Origin: Minisyncoccota bacterium
Lineage (GTDB): Bacteria; Patescibacteriota; Minisyncoccia; UBA6257; 2-01-FULL-56-20
Assembly (NCBI GenBank): GCA_025449695.1
Contig: JANWIW010000007.1
Coordinates: 1 to 34,125, forward strand
DNA length: 34,125 bases
Reading direction: 5' to 3'
A program made the translations under genes and the position numbers. Position 1 is the first letter of the stretch, and each line of letters starts with the position of its first letter. Below the pieces are notes generated by a model. That model was not told the DNA's origin and did not search any database. It was given only the letters and a program-made list of their open reading frames with translations. Positions 1 through 9,192 of this stretch are shown one piece after another.

Positions 1-97
1 TTGCCTGATAGCGATATTTCATTCTGGGGTTTAGGGTATGGGGTTTAGGGTTTAGGGTCCCACCATCCCCTACACCCTATACCCCATACCCTGTTTT

Positions 98-1168
98 CTA
101 CATTCTCTCCAGCAGGATGCGCAGTTCGGACGGATTGTTCGAATAAAGCTCCGCGTTCTCCAGGGAAACCTCTTTGTTCTTGACCAGGTTGGCCATGGAG
201 CGGTTCAGGGTGATCATCCCCTCCTGCAGGGACGTCTCGATCACAAGGTCTATCTGGTAGATCTTATGTTCGCGGATCAGGTTGCGGATGGCAGAGTTCA
301 CGATCATGATCTCGAGCGCCGGCACCCGGCCGCCCTCGAGGCGGGGCAGGAGCCGCTGGGAAATGATGCCGACCAGCGTCGCGGAGAGCTGGGAGATGAG
401 CTGCCCCTGCTGTTCCGCGGGGAAGGAATCGATGATGCGGTCTATCGTCTGGGAAGCGGAGTTGGTGTGCAGCGTCGAGAACACCAGGTGCCCCGTTTCC
501 GCGGCGGTCATCGCGGTGGCGATGGACCGGGAATCGCGCATCTCGCCGATCATGACCACGTCCGGGTCCTGCCGGAGCAGGGTACGGAGGGCGTCGTCGA
601 ACGTAAGCGTGTCCGAGCCGACCTCGCGCTGGGAGATGATGCCGCGGTCTTGGGTGAAGAGATATTCGATCGGGTCCTCGATGGTGATGATGTGGTCGCC
701 GCGGCTGTGGTTCACCTCGTCCAGAATGCCGGCGAGGGTCGTCGATTTGCCGTGGCCGGCCGGGCCCACCACCAGTACGAACCCCTGGGAGAGCTTCGCG
801 AAGTCATGGAGGATGGGAGGCAGGGACAGCTCTTCCAGAGTGCGGATGCGCGCGTTGATGAGCCGCAGGGCGGCGGCGAGATAGCCGCGCTGGTAGTAGG
901 CGTTCACGCGGAAGCGCGCTTTGTCCTCGAAGCTGTAGGCGAAATCTATCTGGCGGTCCTTCTCGAGCTTTTCCTTCTGCTCCGGAGTGAGCAACGCGCC
1001 GATCAGCCCTTTCGCGGCGTCCGGGGTCACGATCTCCTCCTGCGCGAACGGCACGAGCGTGCCGTCGATGCGAAGCGTCGGGCGCCGGCCCACCGCGATA
1101 TGCAGGTCGGATGCGTTCTGGCGGGCGGTGGTGATCAAGAGATCCTTCAATTTTTCCGGGAAATCCAT
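98..1168 (-). CDS. pilT: Type IV pilus twitching motility ATPase PilT
   Basis: 356-aa ORF with N-terminal SDLH motif, Walker A-like GPAGHGKSTT, EDPIEY and GEMRD motifs typical of PilT/GspE ATPases. Confidence 0.95.
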   Translation of the reverse strand: MDFPEKLKDLLITTARQNASDLHIAVGRRPTLRIDGTLVPFAQEEIVTPDAAKGLIGALLTPEQKEKLEKDRQIDFAYSFEDKARFRVNAYYQRGYLAAALRLINARIRTLEELSLPPILHDFAKLSQGFVLVVGPAGHGKSTTLAGILDEVNHSRGDHIITIEDPIEYLFTQDRGIISQREVGSDTLTFDDALRTLLRQDPDVVMIGEMRDSRSIATAMTAAETGHLVFSTLHTNSASQTIDRIIDSFPAEQQGQLISQLSATLVGIISQRLLPRLEGGRVPALEIMIVNSAIRNLIREHKIYQIDLVIETSLQEGMITLNRSMANLVKNKEVSLENAELYSNNPSELRILLERM

Positions 1169-1257
1169 TATCGAAAGTATAGCATGCAGAGTTGAAGCCT
1201 CTCATGTGTAAAACAAGCCCGTTAGCGCGTGATCTTGCATGTTGATATCATGAGCCT

Positions 1258-1599
1258 ATGAGCCCAATTTTCTACTACGCGTTGCAGTTCGTCCTGGGAG
1301 GAGCATCGGTAGTGGGCATAACCCTTATTGCGAGGTATCTGGATCCGAAGTACACGGGAATTGTTTACGCACTTCCTATAATTTTGATTGTGGCGATGAT
1401 TTTTATTTACATGAACCAGGGCACGGAAATTGCGCGCCAAACGCTCAAATCGACTTTTATTTATGAGTTTACGCTGGTCTATTTCGTCTTTGCATTCTAC
1501 GTGCTGCTTCATAGGATGGACTTCTGGTTAGCAATGGGGTTGGCGTTAGTGAGCTGGGCAATCATCGCGACCCTGATCCAGTTCTGGCTGAAGACATAG
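1258..1599 (+). CDS. Small multi-spanning membrane protein, function unknown
   Basis: 113-aa ORF with about four hydrophobic segments; TATCAT hexamer 6 nt upstream of the ATG. Confidence 0.75.
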   Translation: MSPIFYYALQFVLGGASVVGITLIARYLDPKYTGIVYALPIILIVAMIFIYMNQGTEIARQTLKSTFIYEFTLVYFVFAFYVLLHRMDFWLAMGLALVSWAIIATLIQFWLKT

Positions 1600-1605
1600 C
1601 CAGTT

Positions 1606-1784
1606 CTGTCATCCCGAGTGAAGGCGAGGGACCTCCCGGTAATGACAATACTTCCCGTTCCATGATGCGTAGAACGTGCTTTAGCATCCGAGCCGACTTG
1701 CCAAGCCTGATGACCCCAGAAGCAGACTCCCTGCTCGAAGCCTGTGCTAGCACAGAGGTCCTTCGCCTTCACTCGGGATGACAG
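1606..1784. repeat. Structured intergenic element, family A copy 1 (179 nt)
   Basis: CTGTCATCCCGAGTGAAGGCGAGGGACCT at the left end is complementary to AGGTCCTTCGCCTTCACTCGGGATGACAG at the right end; related copies at 18599 and 29534. Confidence 0.85.
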
Positions 1785-1910
1785 ACAAGGGGCTCTACAG
1801 AAGGTCCTTCAGCCGCTCTGGCGGCCTCAGGATGACAGAAAAAAGAGAGGCCCGGTAAGGGAGTTCTACGACCTACGATCCCGGCTCGAAGGCCGGGACA
1901 AGCCTACGAC

Positions 1911-3635
1911 CTAATCCGACGATGTTTCCCGCAGTACGTCTTCGACGGCGACATCGCCGCGCAGGGCCTTCATGACCCCGTCCGCGCGCATGGAGATCAT
2001 CCCCTGGCGCTTCGCCTCCGCCAGCAACTTCTCCAGGGAAACTTCTTTGTTCATGAGAAGCATGAGCTCCTTCGTCATCTCGAACACCTCGAAGATGGCG
2101 ATGCGGCCCTTGCTGCCGCGCCCGTGGCAATCCGGACAGCCGGGGGCGTGATAGATCCGGTAAGGCGGCTGGAACTCCTTGCGCTGTTCGGAAGACACGG
2201 TGTCCAGGGTCCGCTCGATCGCTTCCGCGACGGCCGGCGGCGCGTCCTCCGGCTTGCGGCAGCTTTCGCAGAGCTCAAGAACCAGCCGTTGGGAGAGCAT
2301 GAGCGCGAGCGCCTCCGGCAGGAGGAAGGAGTCCACCTGCATGTCGATGAGGCGCGGGACCACGCCCACGGCGTTATTGGTGTGGATCGTGGAAAGCACG
2401 ACGTGCCCGGTGAGGGCGGCGTGGACCGCGAGGCCGGCCGTCTCGTTGTCGCGGATCTCACCGACCATGATCACGTCGGGGTCCTGCCGCAGGATTTCCC
2501 TGAGGCCCGAGGCGAAATCGTAGTTGATCTCCGGCCGCACCTGGGATTGGTTCACCCCCTGCACGAAGTATTCCACCGGGTCTTCCAGGGAGACGATGTT
2601 CACCTTGTCGGTATTGAGGAGCTGGAGGATGGCGTAGAGGGTCGTGGATTTACCGGAGCCGGTGGGACCGGAGATGAGGACCATGCCGTAGGGGCGCGCG
2701 ATGCCCCGCTTCACCCTCTCCAGGTTCGTGCCGGTGAGGCCCAGCTGGTCCAGGCTTTTGAGGCCGGTCTTGGGGTCGAGGACGCGGATGGCGACCTTCT
2801 CGCCGAGCGGCGTCGGGAAGGTGGAGACGCGAAAGTCGATCTCGCGGTCGAAGATGCGCGTGCGGAAGCGGCCGTCCTGCGGCACGCGGGTCTCATCGAT
2901 GCGAAGATTGGATATGATCTTCACGCGGGAGACGACGGGCTGGGCGAGCTCCGCAGGCAGGCTGGCGACCTCCTCCAGCTCGCCGCCCAGGCGGAACCGG
3001 ACGCGCAGGTAACTCTGCTCCGGCTCGATGTGCACGTCGGAGGCGCCGCGTTCCACCGCCTCCTTTAGCGTGTCCGCGACGATGCGCACGATGGGGGCGT
3101 CGTCCGCCTTCACGTCCTTGCCCCCGTCCAACTGGACCGCTTTCAGGCTGGATTCGTTGCTCAGCTTGATGGCCGTCAAGGCGCGCGCAACCTCGCTCTC
3201 GTAGGGCGAGTATTTGTGGAGGGCCTTCTCCCAGTCCGCGTAGGAGATCACGTACACGCCGAGGTCCAGGCCGCTCTTGTGGGCCAGGAACTTCAACGCA
3301 TCCTGCGCGCGCGGGTCGTCGGGGTTCACCATCCCCGCCACGAGCAGATTGTCCCGCTTCTCAAGGGGAACGATGCCGTAGTTCTGGACGGTCTCCTCCG
3401 GGATGAGCTGCATCACCTCCGGCGTAAGCGTAGCCGGATCTATCTTCTGAAAAGGGATGCCGAGCGCGGTCCCCTTCGCTTCGGCGACGCGGTCGTCATC
3501 CAGGAGATGCCACTCATGGACCAGTTCCTCCACCGAACGGCCCGAGGCCGCGCTTTCCTTCTCCAGTTTGGCGACATTAGCCGCGTCGAGGAGGTTCCGG
3601 GACCTTATGAGCTCTAAAAGTTGAGGGGAGGTCAT
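1911..3635 (-). CDS. pilB: Type IV pilus assembly ATPase PilB (GspE/PulE family)
   Basis: 574-aa ORF with N-terminal MshEN-like domain, SGPTGSGKSTTLYA, EDPVEY, GEIRD and a C-terminal CxxC pair region. Confidence 0.95.
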   Translation of the reverse strand: MTSPQLLELIRSRNLLDAANVAKLEKESAASGRSVEELVHEWHLLDDDRVAEAKGTALGIPFQKIDPATLTPEVMQLIPEETVQNYGIVPLEKRDNLLVAGMVNPDDPRAQDALKFLAHKSGLDLGVYVISYADWEKALHKYSPYESEVARALTAIKLSNESSLKAVQLDGGKDVKADDAPIVRIVADTLKEAVERGASDVHIEPEQSYLRVRFRLGGELEEVASLPAELAQPVVSRVKIISNLRIDETRVPQDGRFRTRIFDREIDFRVSTFPTPLGEKVAIRVLDPKTGLKSLDQLGLTGTNLERVKRGIARPYGMVLISGPTGSGKSTTLYAILQLLNTDKVNIVSLEDPVEYFVQGVNQSQVRPEINYDFASGLREILRQDPDVIMVGEIRDNETAGLAVHAALTGHVVLSTIHTNNAVGVVPRLIDMQVDSFLLPEALALMLSQRLVLELCESCRKPEDAPPAVAEAIERTLDTVSSEQRKEFQPPYRIYHAPGCPDCHGRGSKGRIAIFEVFEMTKELMLLMNKEVSLEKLLAEAKRQGMISMRADGVMKALRGDVAVEDVLRETSSD

Positions 3636-3723
3636 GAGCTAAGTTTATAGGTTGTAGTGAGTAGTTGGTAGAGGCGACGCCAAGACAGCGCTTTAAGCAT
3701 CGCTAAACAACTACAAACCATCC

Positions 3724-4023
3724 CTAAAAACTGCTCAGAAACGGGTTGATCCGGCCCCCGCTCTGGGGCTGGAGCGGAGTTGCGTAGGACTGCAGGATCT
3801 GGAATTCCTTCGTGTTCACGATCGCGTTCGGGTCGAGCTTGGTCAGCGTCGATATCTGCTCGATGTTCTGGAAATTGTCGGGAGTCGCAACCTCCACGAG
3901 GTGCGGCTTCTTGAAGAAGATATAATAGACTGCCACCGCGAGGACGACTGCCACAAGGAGCCAGGCAATCCTGTTGCCCCAATGGGTGCCGTTCCGGCTC
4001 TCTTCTTCGATGACTATTGCCAT
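3724..4023 (-). CDS. Small single-TM protein in pilus operon (PilP position)
   Basis: 99-aa ORF, one N-terminal TM helix, between pilB and the pilO-like gene. Confidence 0.75.
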   Translation of the reverse strand: MAIVIEEESRNGTHWGNRIAWLLVAVVLAVAVYYIFFKKPHLVEVATPDNFQNIEQISTLTKLDPNAIVNTKEFQILQSYATPLQPQSGGRINPFLSSF

Positions 4024-4143
4024 AACAGATAGTTATTAGTTCTGAGTTGTTAGTTGTTAGTTTCCATACTGATCAACGGCTCTTACTCACATTCATATTA
4101 CCCCATCTCCTCGGAACCAAGAACTAACCACTCGGAACTATCG

Positions 4144-4731
4144 TTAGGGATTTTGATAGTAGGTCGCAAGGGCGAGGTCGTAGCCGTAATAATCCTGGTT
4201 CGGGCGCCCGAGCGGGGTCACGGTCAGGCCGTTCACGTCCGTGACACGGATGTTGTTCTCCACGCTCTCCAGGAACTGCCGGAAGTTGGCGTAGCTCGCG
4301 GTGGCGCGGACCTGGATGGTCAGGACCCCGATGGGACGCACGAGGGAAGAGGAGGCTGTGGCCTTGGTCTTGCTCGTGACGCTGCGGGCGGTCGGCGCCG
4401 ATATGGTCAGGTTCTGGATCGCGATGCCGTGCTTTGTGGCTAGGACGTTGATCTGGTTCACCAGGTTCGCCTCGTCTCTCGAGGGCGGCAGGGCCAGGGC
4501 GGTCAGGTTCTGGAGATTGCCGTTGCCCTTATACGCGTCCACTACTGTCTTGACCTGCTTGATGGTCTCCTGCTGGTTCTTCAAAAAGTTCTCCTTGGAG
4601 ATCTTCTGCGCCTTGACCAGCTGGGAGCTCTGGTAGGCGGGTTGAACCAGGTTAAAGAACGCGAAGAGCGCGCCGAGAAAGAGCGCGATGGCGATGGCAA
4701 GGCTCAAGAGGCGTTGGGTGGCGTGTTTCAT
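4144..4731 (-). CDS. PilO-like type IV pilus assembly protein
   Basis: 195 aa, N-terminal TM, coiled coil, then ferredoxin-like region; operon position. Confidence 0.75.
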   Translation of the reverse strand: MKHATQRLLSLAIAIALFLGALFAFFNLVQPAYQSSQLVKAQKISKENFLKNQQETIKQVKTVVDAYKGNGNLQNLTALALPPSRDEANLVNQINVLATKHGIAIQNLTISAPTARSVTSKTKATASSSLVRPIGVLTIQVRATASYANFRQFLESVENNIRVTDVNGLTVTPLGRPNQDYYGYDLALATYYQNP

Positions 4732-4800
4732 AGGGTAGCTTACAGGTTACAGGTTGCAGGTTGAAGGGATCGGAAGGTTGTATCGTACATGTTCTACAAG

Positions 4801-5469
4801 CTAACGGGGTGCGGAGCTGGTGGCAGATGGAGGCGGGAAACCGGGGGTCGTCGAAGCCGCGGCGGCGGGGGCGGTCGTGGTCGCGGCGGGCAGGTTGTTC
4901 TGGAGTACGGGCGAGGAGGCGCCGTTCGCGTGCAGGAATGCCGGCGTGAACCAGATATCCATGGTGAACTGCCATACGCCGTTCAGCGCGCCTGCGTTCG
5001 AGAAGTTGATCCGCGCGACCTCCGGCTGCTTTTCGAGAAGGGCCGCCTGGTTCGCGATGTCCTCCAGGTTCTTGGCGATGCCGGCCACGTTGGCCTGGTT
5101 GCTCATCGTGTTCACGCTGACCTTGTTGTAATAGACGTTCGGCATCACCGTACGCTCCAGGAACCCCATGACCGGCAGGACGCGCGTATGGGTGCTGAGG
5201 AGCTGCTTCAGGTTGGTGAGGGCAGAGTAGAAGTCCGCAGTGATCTTCTGATCCTCCGGCGGTATCTGCTGGCTGTAGGTCTGGATCTTCTTGTCTATGT
5301 CCTGCACCTCCCTCTTGAGGTACGGCTGGTAGCCGAAGGCAAGGCCTACATAGAGGACGATCATAAGAAGAAACAGGGCGCCGGAAAGCACGAGGAGCTC
5401 CTTGTAGGGTCCGGGCGTCGCGGACGGCTCTTGGATCATCCGGTCGATCGCTTGAGGGGGGAGGGCCAT
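4801..5469 (-). CDS. PilN-like type IV pilus assembly protein
   Basis: 222 aa, N-terminal TM, coiled coil; directly downstream of pilM. Confidence 0.7.
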   Translation of the reverse strand: MALPPQAIDRMIQEPSATPGPYKELLVLSGALFLLMIVLYVGLAFGYQPYLKREVQDIDKKIQTYSQQIPPEDQKITADFYSALTNLKQLLSTHTRVLPVMGFLERTVMPNVYYNKVSVNTMSNQANVAGIAKNLEDIANQAALLEKQPEVARINFSNAGALNGVWQFTMDIWFTPAFLHANGASSPVLQNNLPAATTTAPAAAASTTPGFPPPSATSSAPR

Positions 5470-5564
5470 GGGATGTTGTAGTCGTTCTAAGTGTTGTAGT
5501 TGTTGTAAACGTCTATGTTCCAGGTAACGGTTACAACGTCTAGAACATTACAACATTTACAACG

Positions 5565-6641
5565 CTATCGCAGGGTCAGGCCGAGGGAATTCGCAAGCGA
5601 GGGGTTCAGTTCAGGCACGAGCGGCTCGAGCAGGGCGGGATACCGGAACTTCAGGAGGGGCGCCGCTTTGACCACCGGGATGCCAAGCTGAGCCTCGAAG
5701 TACTTCTGGATCCCCAGCAGGTTCGCCCCGCCGCCGGTCAGGATGGCGCGCTCGATCTTGGGAGCCCCCGTGAACTGGGAATGGTAGGTAAAATCGGTCC
5801 GTTTTACCTCACTAATTATAGCATCCAGGAAGGGCAACATTATTGTGGACAATTCATAGTTGGGGCCGGTCCCGAGAACGCCCCGCTCCTTTTTGAGCTC
5901 TTCGGCACGCAGAGAATTGATGTTTAGACTGCTGGCCAAGGCCTGGGTCAGCGAACTGCCGGAGAAATCCGTCTGCGCGGTGAACTTGATACTCCCTTCC
6001 GTCGCCACGATGATGCCGGTGGAGCGGTTGCCGATATCGACGATGAAGGTCGGCGTCGGGTCCGATCCCACGAGCATGCGGGTCAGGCTGATCGATTCCA
6101 CTTCCAGGGACTGCAGGTTCAACCCGGCGGCAGCGCAGATGCCCTGGTATTTCCGGATCTCCGTATTGGGCACGGATATAAGGAGGACCTGAAAGTAGGT
6201 GAAGCCCTTCGCGTCCTTGTACTCCCCCACCTTGGACCAATCCAGGGCGACTTCCGCGAGCGGCGAGGGGATGACCTGACGCGCTTGGAACGCGACCGCC
6301 TTCTGGAGATCGGTCTGGCCCATTGCCGGCAGCGACAGCACGGTGGTGAATGCCGAGAAGAGCGGCAAAGACGCGATCGCGTTCCGCGTACGCGGCTGCA
6401 TGCGGTCGATCAGCGCCTTCAGGAACTCGCCAGCCTCCTTTTCGAAGAGCTTCAGGCCGCTCGTCTGGAGGGCGGTGTTCGTCCTGCTCACGGAACCTTT
6501 GGTCTCGAGGATACCGTAGTTCACGAGCTCCGGCGTCTGGCCCTTCTTCCCGATCTCCACCATCTTGATGGAGGTCGTTCCGATATCGAGCCCGAGCACG
6601 GAGCCGTCCTGCGGCTTTGATAAGAAATTGAACAACTTCAT
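5565..6641 (-). CDS. pilM: Type IV pilus assembly protein PilM
   Basis: LGLDIGTTSIKMVEI and later ILTGGGANLLG motifs (actin-like ATPase). Start MKLFNF at 6641 preferred over 6647. Confidence 0.93.
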   Translation of the reverse strand: MKLFNFLSKPQDGSVLGLDIGTTSIKMVEIGKKGQTPELVNYGILETKGSVSRTNTALQTSGLKLFEKEAGEFLKALIDRMQPRTRNAIASLPLFSAFTTVLSLPAMGQTDLQKAVAFQARQVIPSPLAEVALDWSKVGEYKDAKGFTYFQVLLISVPNTEIRKYQGICAAAGLNLQSLEVESISLTRMLVGSDPTPTFIVDIGNRSTGIIVATEGSIKFTAQTDFSGSSLTQALASSLNINSLRAEELKKERGVLGTGPNYELSTIMLPFLDAIISEVKRTDFTYHSQFTGAPKIERAILTGGGANLLGIQKYFEAQLGIPVVKAAPLLKFRYPALLEPLVPELNPSLANSLGLTLR

Positions 6642-6687
6642 GAACAATAGAAGGGTCTGCGGGAAATTCCTCCTTCAGTATACCTCC

Positions 6688-7386
6688 ATGCTCGACTTTT
6701 TTCTCGACCTGATCCTTCCCCGCCGCTGCGTTCATTGCCGGCGCATACTGCCCGCGGGAGCGCTCTGTGCCGGATGCAGGGCCGCCGTCATGGCTCACGC
6801 CACGCTCTTCTGCGGGCGGTGCCGCGCCAGGCTGCCCCTCGGGCCGTCATTGCCGGACGGGCGCGGCCTTTTCCGAGTCCGTTCGCCATGCCATCCGCAT
6901 CATCCTTATGTCCTTGGCGCAGCTCATGACTACCAAGGGCCGGTGAAGAGCCTGATCTGCGCGTTGAAGTTCGATCTCGTACGCGACGCGGGCGCGGAGC
7001 TGGGAGCAATGCTCAAGGAGTATGTGGAGGTATTGGGCGGCTTTCCGGCAGACGTCCTGGCCGTACCCGTGCCTCTTTCCTCCCGCCGGCTCAGGGAGCG
7101 CGGCTTCAACCAGGCGGAGATCATCGCGCGGGCTTTCACTACAGACGTCTCTCCCTCCGTACTTCGGCGCGTTCGGAACACCAAGCCCCAAAGCACGCTC
7201 GGCGCCCGCGAAGAACGGCTCAGGAACGTCGCCGATTGCTTCGAGGCGGGCGCGGACGTTGCCGGGCAGAACGTGATCCTCATTGATGACGTGGTTACCT
7301 CGGGAGCCACCCTTCAGGCCGCCGCATTGGCGTTGAAACACGGCGGGGCGAAGGCCATCCTGGCGCTCGCGGGCGCAAAGGCTTGA
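6688..7386 (+). CDS. comF: ComF family phosphoribosyltransferase
   Basis: N-terminal Cys-rich CVHCRR/CxxC region and C-terminal PRTase motif VILIDDVVTSGATLQAA. Start at MLDFFLDL (6688) rather than 6565. Confidence 0.92.
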   Translation: MLDFFLDLILPRRCVHCRRILPAGALCAGCRAAVMAHATLFCGRCRARLPLGPSLPDGRGLFRVRSPCHPHHPYVLGAAHDYQGPVKSLICALKFDLVRDAGAELGAMLKEYVEVLGGFPADVLAVPVPLSSRRLRERGFNQAEIIARAFTTDVSPSVLRRVRNTKPQSTLGAREERLRNVADCFEAGADVAGQNVILIDDVVTSGATLQAAALALKHGGAKAILALAGAKA

Positions 7387-7583
7387 TATTGCCAAGAAAT
7401 AAAAATCATGTCGTTTTAACGCCGGTAAATCTTGCAAGTTCACCCGGCCTTCACCTTCAACAAGCTAGGCTGGACGGAGCGCCTTGAACAGAATCGTAAG
7501 TGACTAAATCGTCCCACGCTCCCCGCGTGCAAAAAATCGGTCCAATGATCTGAGCGGCGCATGTCTAGAGAGGAGGGGGTCTG

Positions 7584-9089
7584 ATGAGAACAGACCGTAC
7601 CCTAGTCGTTGAGGTTGCAGTAACCGGCACCTACAAAAAACGAAGGAAAGGAGAGAAAGTCAGAGAGGTCACTCTCACCCGTCCCGATTCCCCGATCCTG
7701 CGATCTCATAGCCGCGGTCCGGGCGTGAACCGGGACAGGCAGGGACCAGCAGACAAGAAAGAGCGCGGCTTGCCGCAAGACCTGACGCCCGACAGCCGGC
7801 ACGTCAAGCTACTGGACCTTATGCTCGGCAAGCAGAAAGGAGTCATCGGCGTGAGCGGCATGATCGGCACGTCCCTCGAAGACATCCGTCTCCTGCTCGC
7901 CCACTATGAGGACGTCGACATCAAGCACACCAAGGTCACCAAGTACTGGGCCAAGTCGTACGCGATCCCCAAGAACATCGAACGGCGCATCTTCTCCCTG
8001 CAGCACAGCAATCGGAAGATGCTCCCGCGCGATGTCCTGGCCGAACGCAGCCGGCTGGACAAGGCCGTAAGCATCTTCGTGGCCGAAGCGGTGAACGCGT
8101 TCCTGCGGGAGGTCGAAGAAGAACTTGGCATCACCCGTGAGCAGATCGGCTTCTTCGGCTACCTGGGGCAAACGCTCCGGTACGACCCCGACCCCGTCCG
8201 CATGGAGTTCCAGGCGGATTGGATCAGGAAGCGCGTCATGATCAGTGCGATCGACACGCTCGGGGATCCCGCCGAGATCCGGGACAGCATCGCGCTACCC
8301 GTCGTCTCCAAGATGCGCGAATCCGACATGACCCGGCGGGCCGGCGGGCGCGGCGCGCCCTTGAGCGGCTTTGACGATTACGTCCGCTTCTGGCACGCGA
8401 ACCTCAGCCGGCTCATCCTGAACATCGGCGGTATCGCGAATTTCAGCTTCATCCGCGGTGGTTCCCGCCTTCGCGACCTCCTGTCGTTCGACACTGGGCC
8501 GGGCAACATGGTGATGAACTTCGTCGTGAAGCGACTCACCAGACGCAAACGCAACCCGCTCAAGTACGACGTCGACGGCACTATGGCGAGGAAGGGCAAT
8601 GTCATCAAACCGCTTCTCGCGGAATGCATGATGCACCCCTACTTCCGCCGCAAGCCGCCGATGACCACCGGGGCGGAGACATTCGGCGGGCACTGGGTGA
8701 ACCGGGTCTTCTTCCAGAGGAAGTACGCCTCATGCAAGCCGGAAGACCTCGTCGCCACGGCCGCCGAGTTCACCGTTCGCGCGATCGTTTGGGGCCTGCG
8801 CTTCGTCCAGTCACCCATCCACGAATTCATCGTGTATGGCGGCGGCTCCCTCAATCCGTACCTCATGGAACGGTTGGAGGAAGCTGTCACCGCGGAATGC
8901 CTGCGGCGAGACTGGCAGAAGCCGGACTTCAAGAGGATTGAGGATGTCGACCGCGAGAGCAACATCGGCCCGGAGGACAAAGAGTCCGCCACCGTGGGGC
9001 TCGTCGCGTTCAAGCGGCTGAAGGGACAGGTCACGAACACGCCCGCCACCGGCGCAGGACCGGCCGTGCTGGGCGGGATTTGGAGCTAA
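7584..9089 (+). CDS. anmK: Divergent anhydro-N-acetylmuramic acid kinase (AnmK) family protein
   Basis: Motifs GTSLEDI, GGRGAPL, NIGGIANF, SFDTGPGN, TTGAETFG, YGGGSLNPYLMERL match AnmK layout. Strong SD (gaggagg) before ATG supports the long N-terminus. Confidence 0.8.
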   Translation: MRTDRTLVVEVAVTGTYKKRRKGEKVREVTLTRPDSPILRSHSRGPGVNRDRQGPADKKERGLPQDLTPDSRHVKLLDLMLGKQKGVIGVSGMIGTSLEDIRLLLAHYEDVDIKHTKVTKYWAKSYAIPKNIERRIFSLQHSNRKMLPRDVLAERSRLDKAVSIFVAEAVNAFLREVEEELGITREQIGFFGYLGQTLRYDPDPVRMEFQADWIRKRVMISAIDTLGDPAEIRDSIALPVVSKMRESDMTRRAGGRGAPLSGFDDYVRFWHANLSRLILNIGGIANFSFIRGGSRLRDLLSFDTGPGNMVMNFVVKRLTRRKRNPLKYDVDGTMARKGNVIKPLLAECMMHPYFRRKPPMTTGAETFGGHWVNRVFFQRKYASCKPEDLVATAAEFTVRAIVWGLRFVQSPIHEFIVYGGGSLNPYLMERLEEAVTAECLRRDWQKPDFKRIEDVDRESNIGPEDKESATVGLVAFKRLKGQVTNTPATGAGPAVLGGIWS

Positions 9090-9112
9090 GCTCCATGAGG
9101 AGAGAATTGCAT

Positions 9113-9146
9113 GAATGAGGAGGGCGACATACGTCCCTCCTCATTC
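9113..9146 (+). terminator. Stable hairpin after anmK-like gene
   Basis: GAATGAGGAGGG/CCCTCCTCATTC, 12 bp perfect stem; weak T tract. Confidence 0.6.
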
Positions 9147-9192
9147 CAATTTCAAGCCTTCGCCGGAACGCGAAGTACTGTATAATGGAACT

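Noticed and set aside
266-1195. 309-aa plus-strand ORF and similar large ORFs (2124-3068, 10076-11119, 23250-24077, 23428-24417)
   Set aside because: Opposite-strand or frame-shifted shadows of pilT, pilB, cofE-like and O-antigen ligase genes in high-GC DNA.
1606-1784. Family A element as a T-box riboswitch
   Set aside because: GGGACCTCCCGG superficially resembles T-box elements but no AGGGTGGNACCGCG motif or downstream tRNA-synthetase/amino-acid gene.
6677-6690. TATACC upstream of comF as a leaderless promoter
   Set aside because: Only 3 nt before the ATG, too close for the leaderless spacing; the GTATAC palindrome could serve pilM instead.
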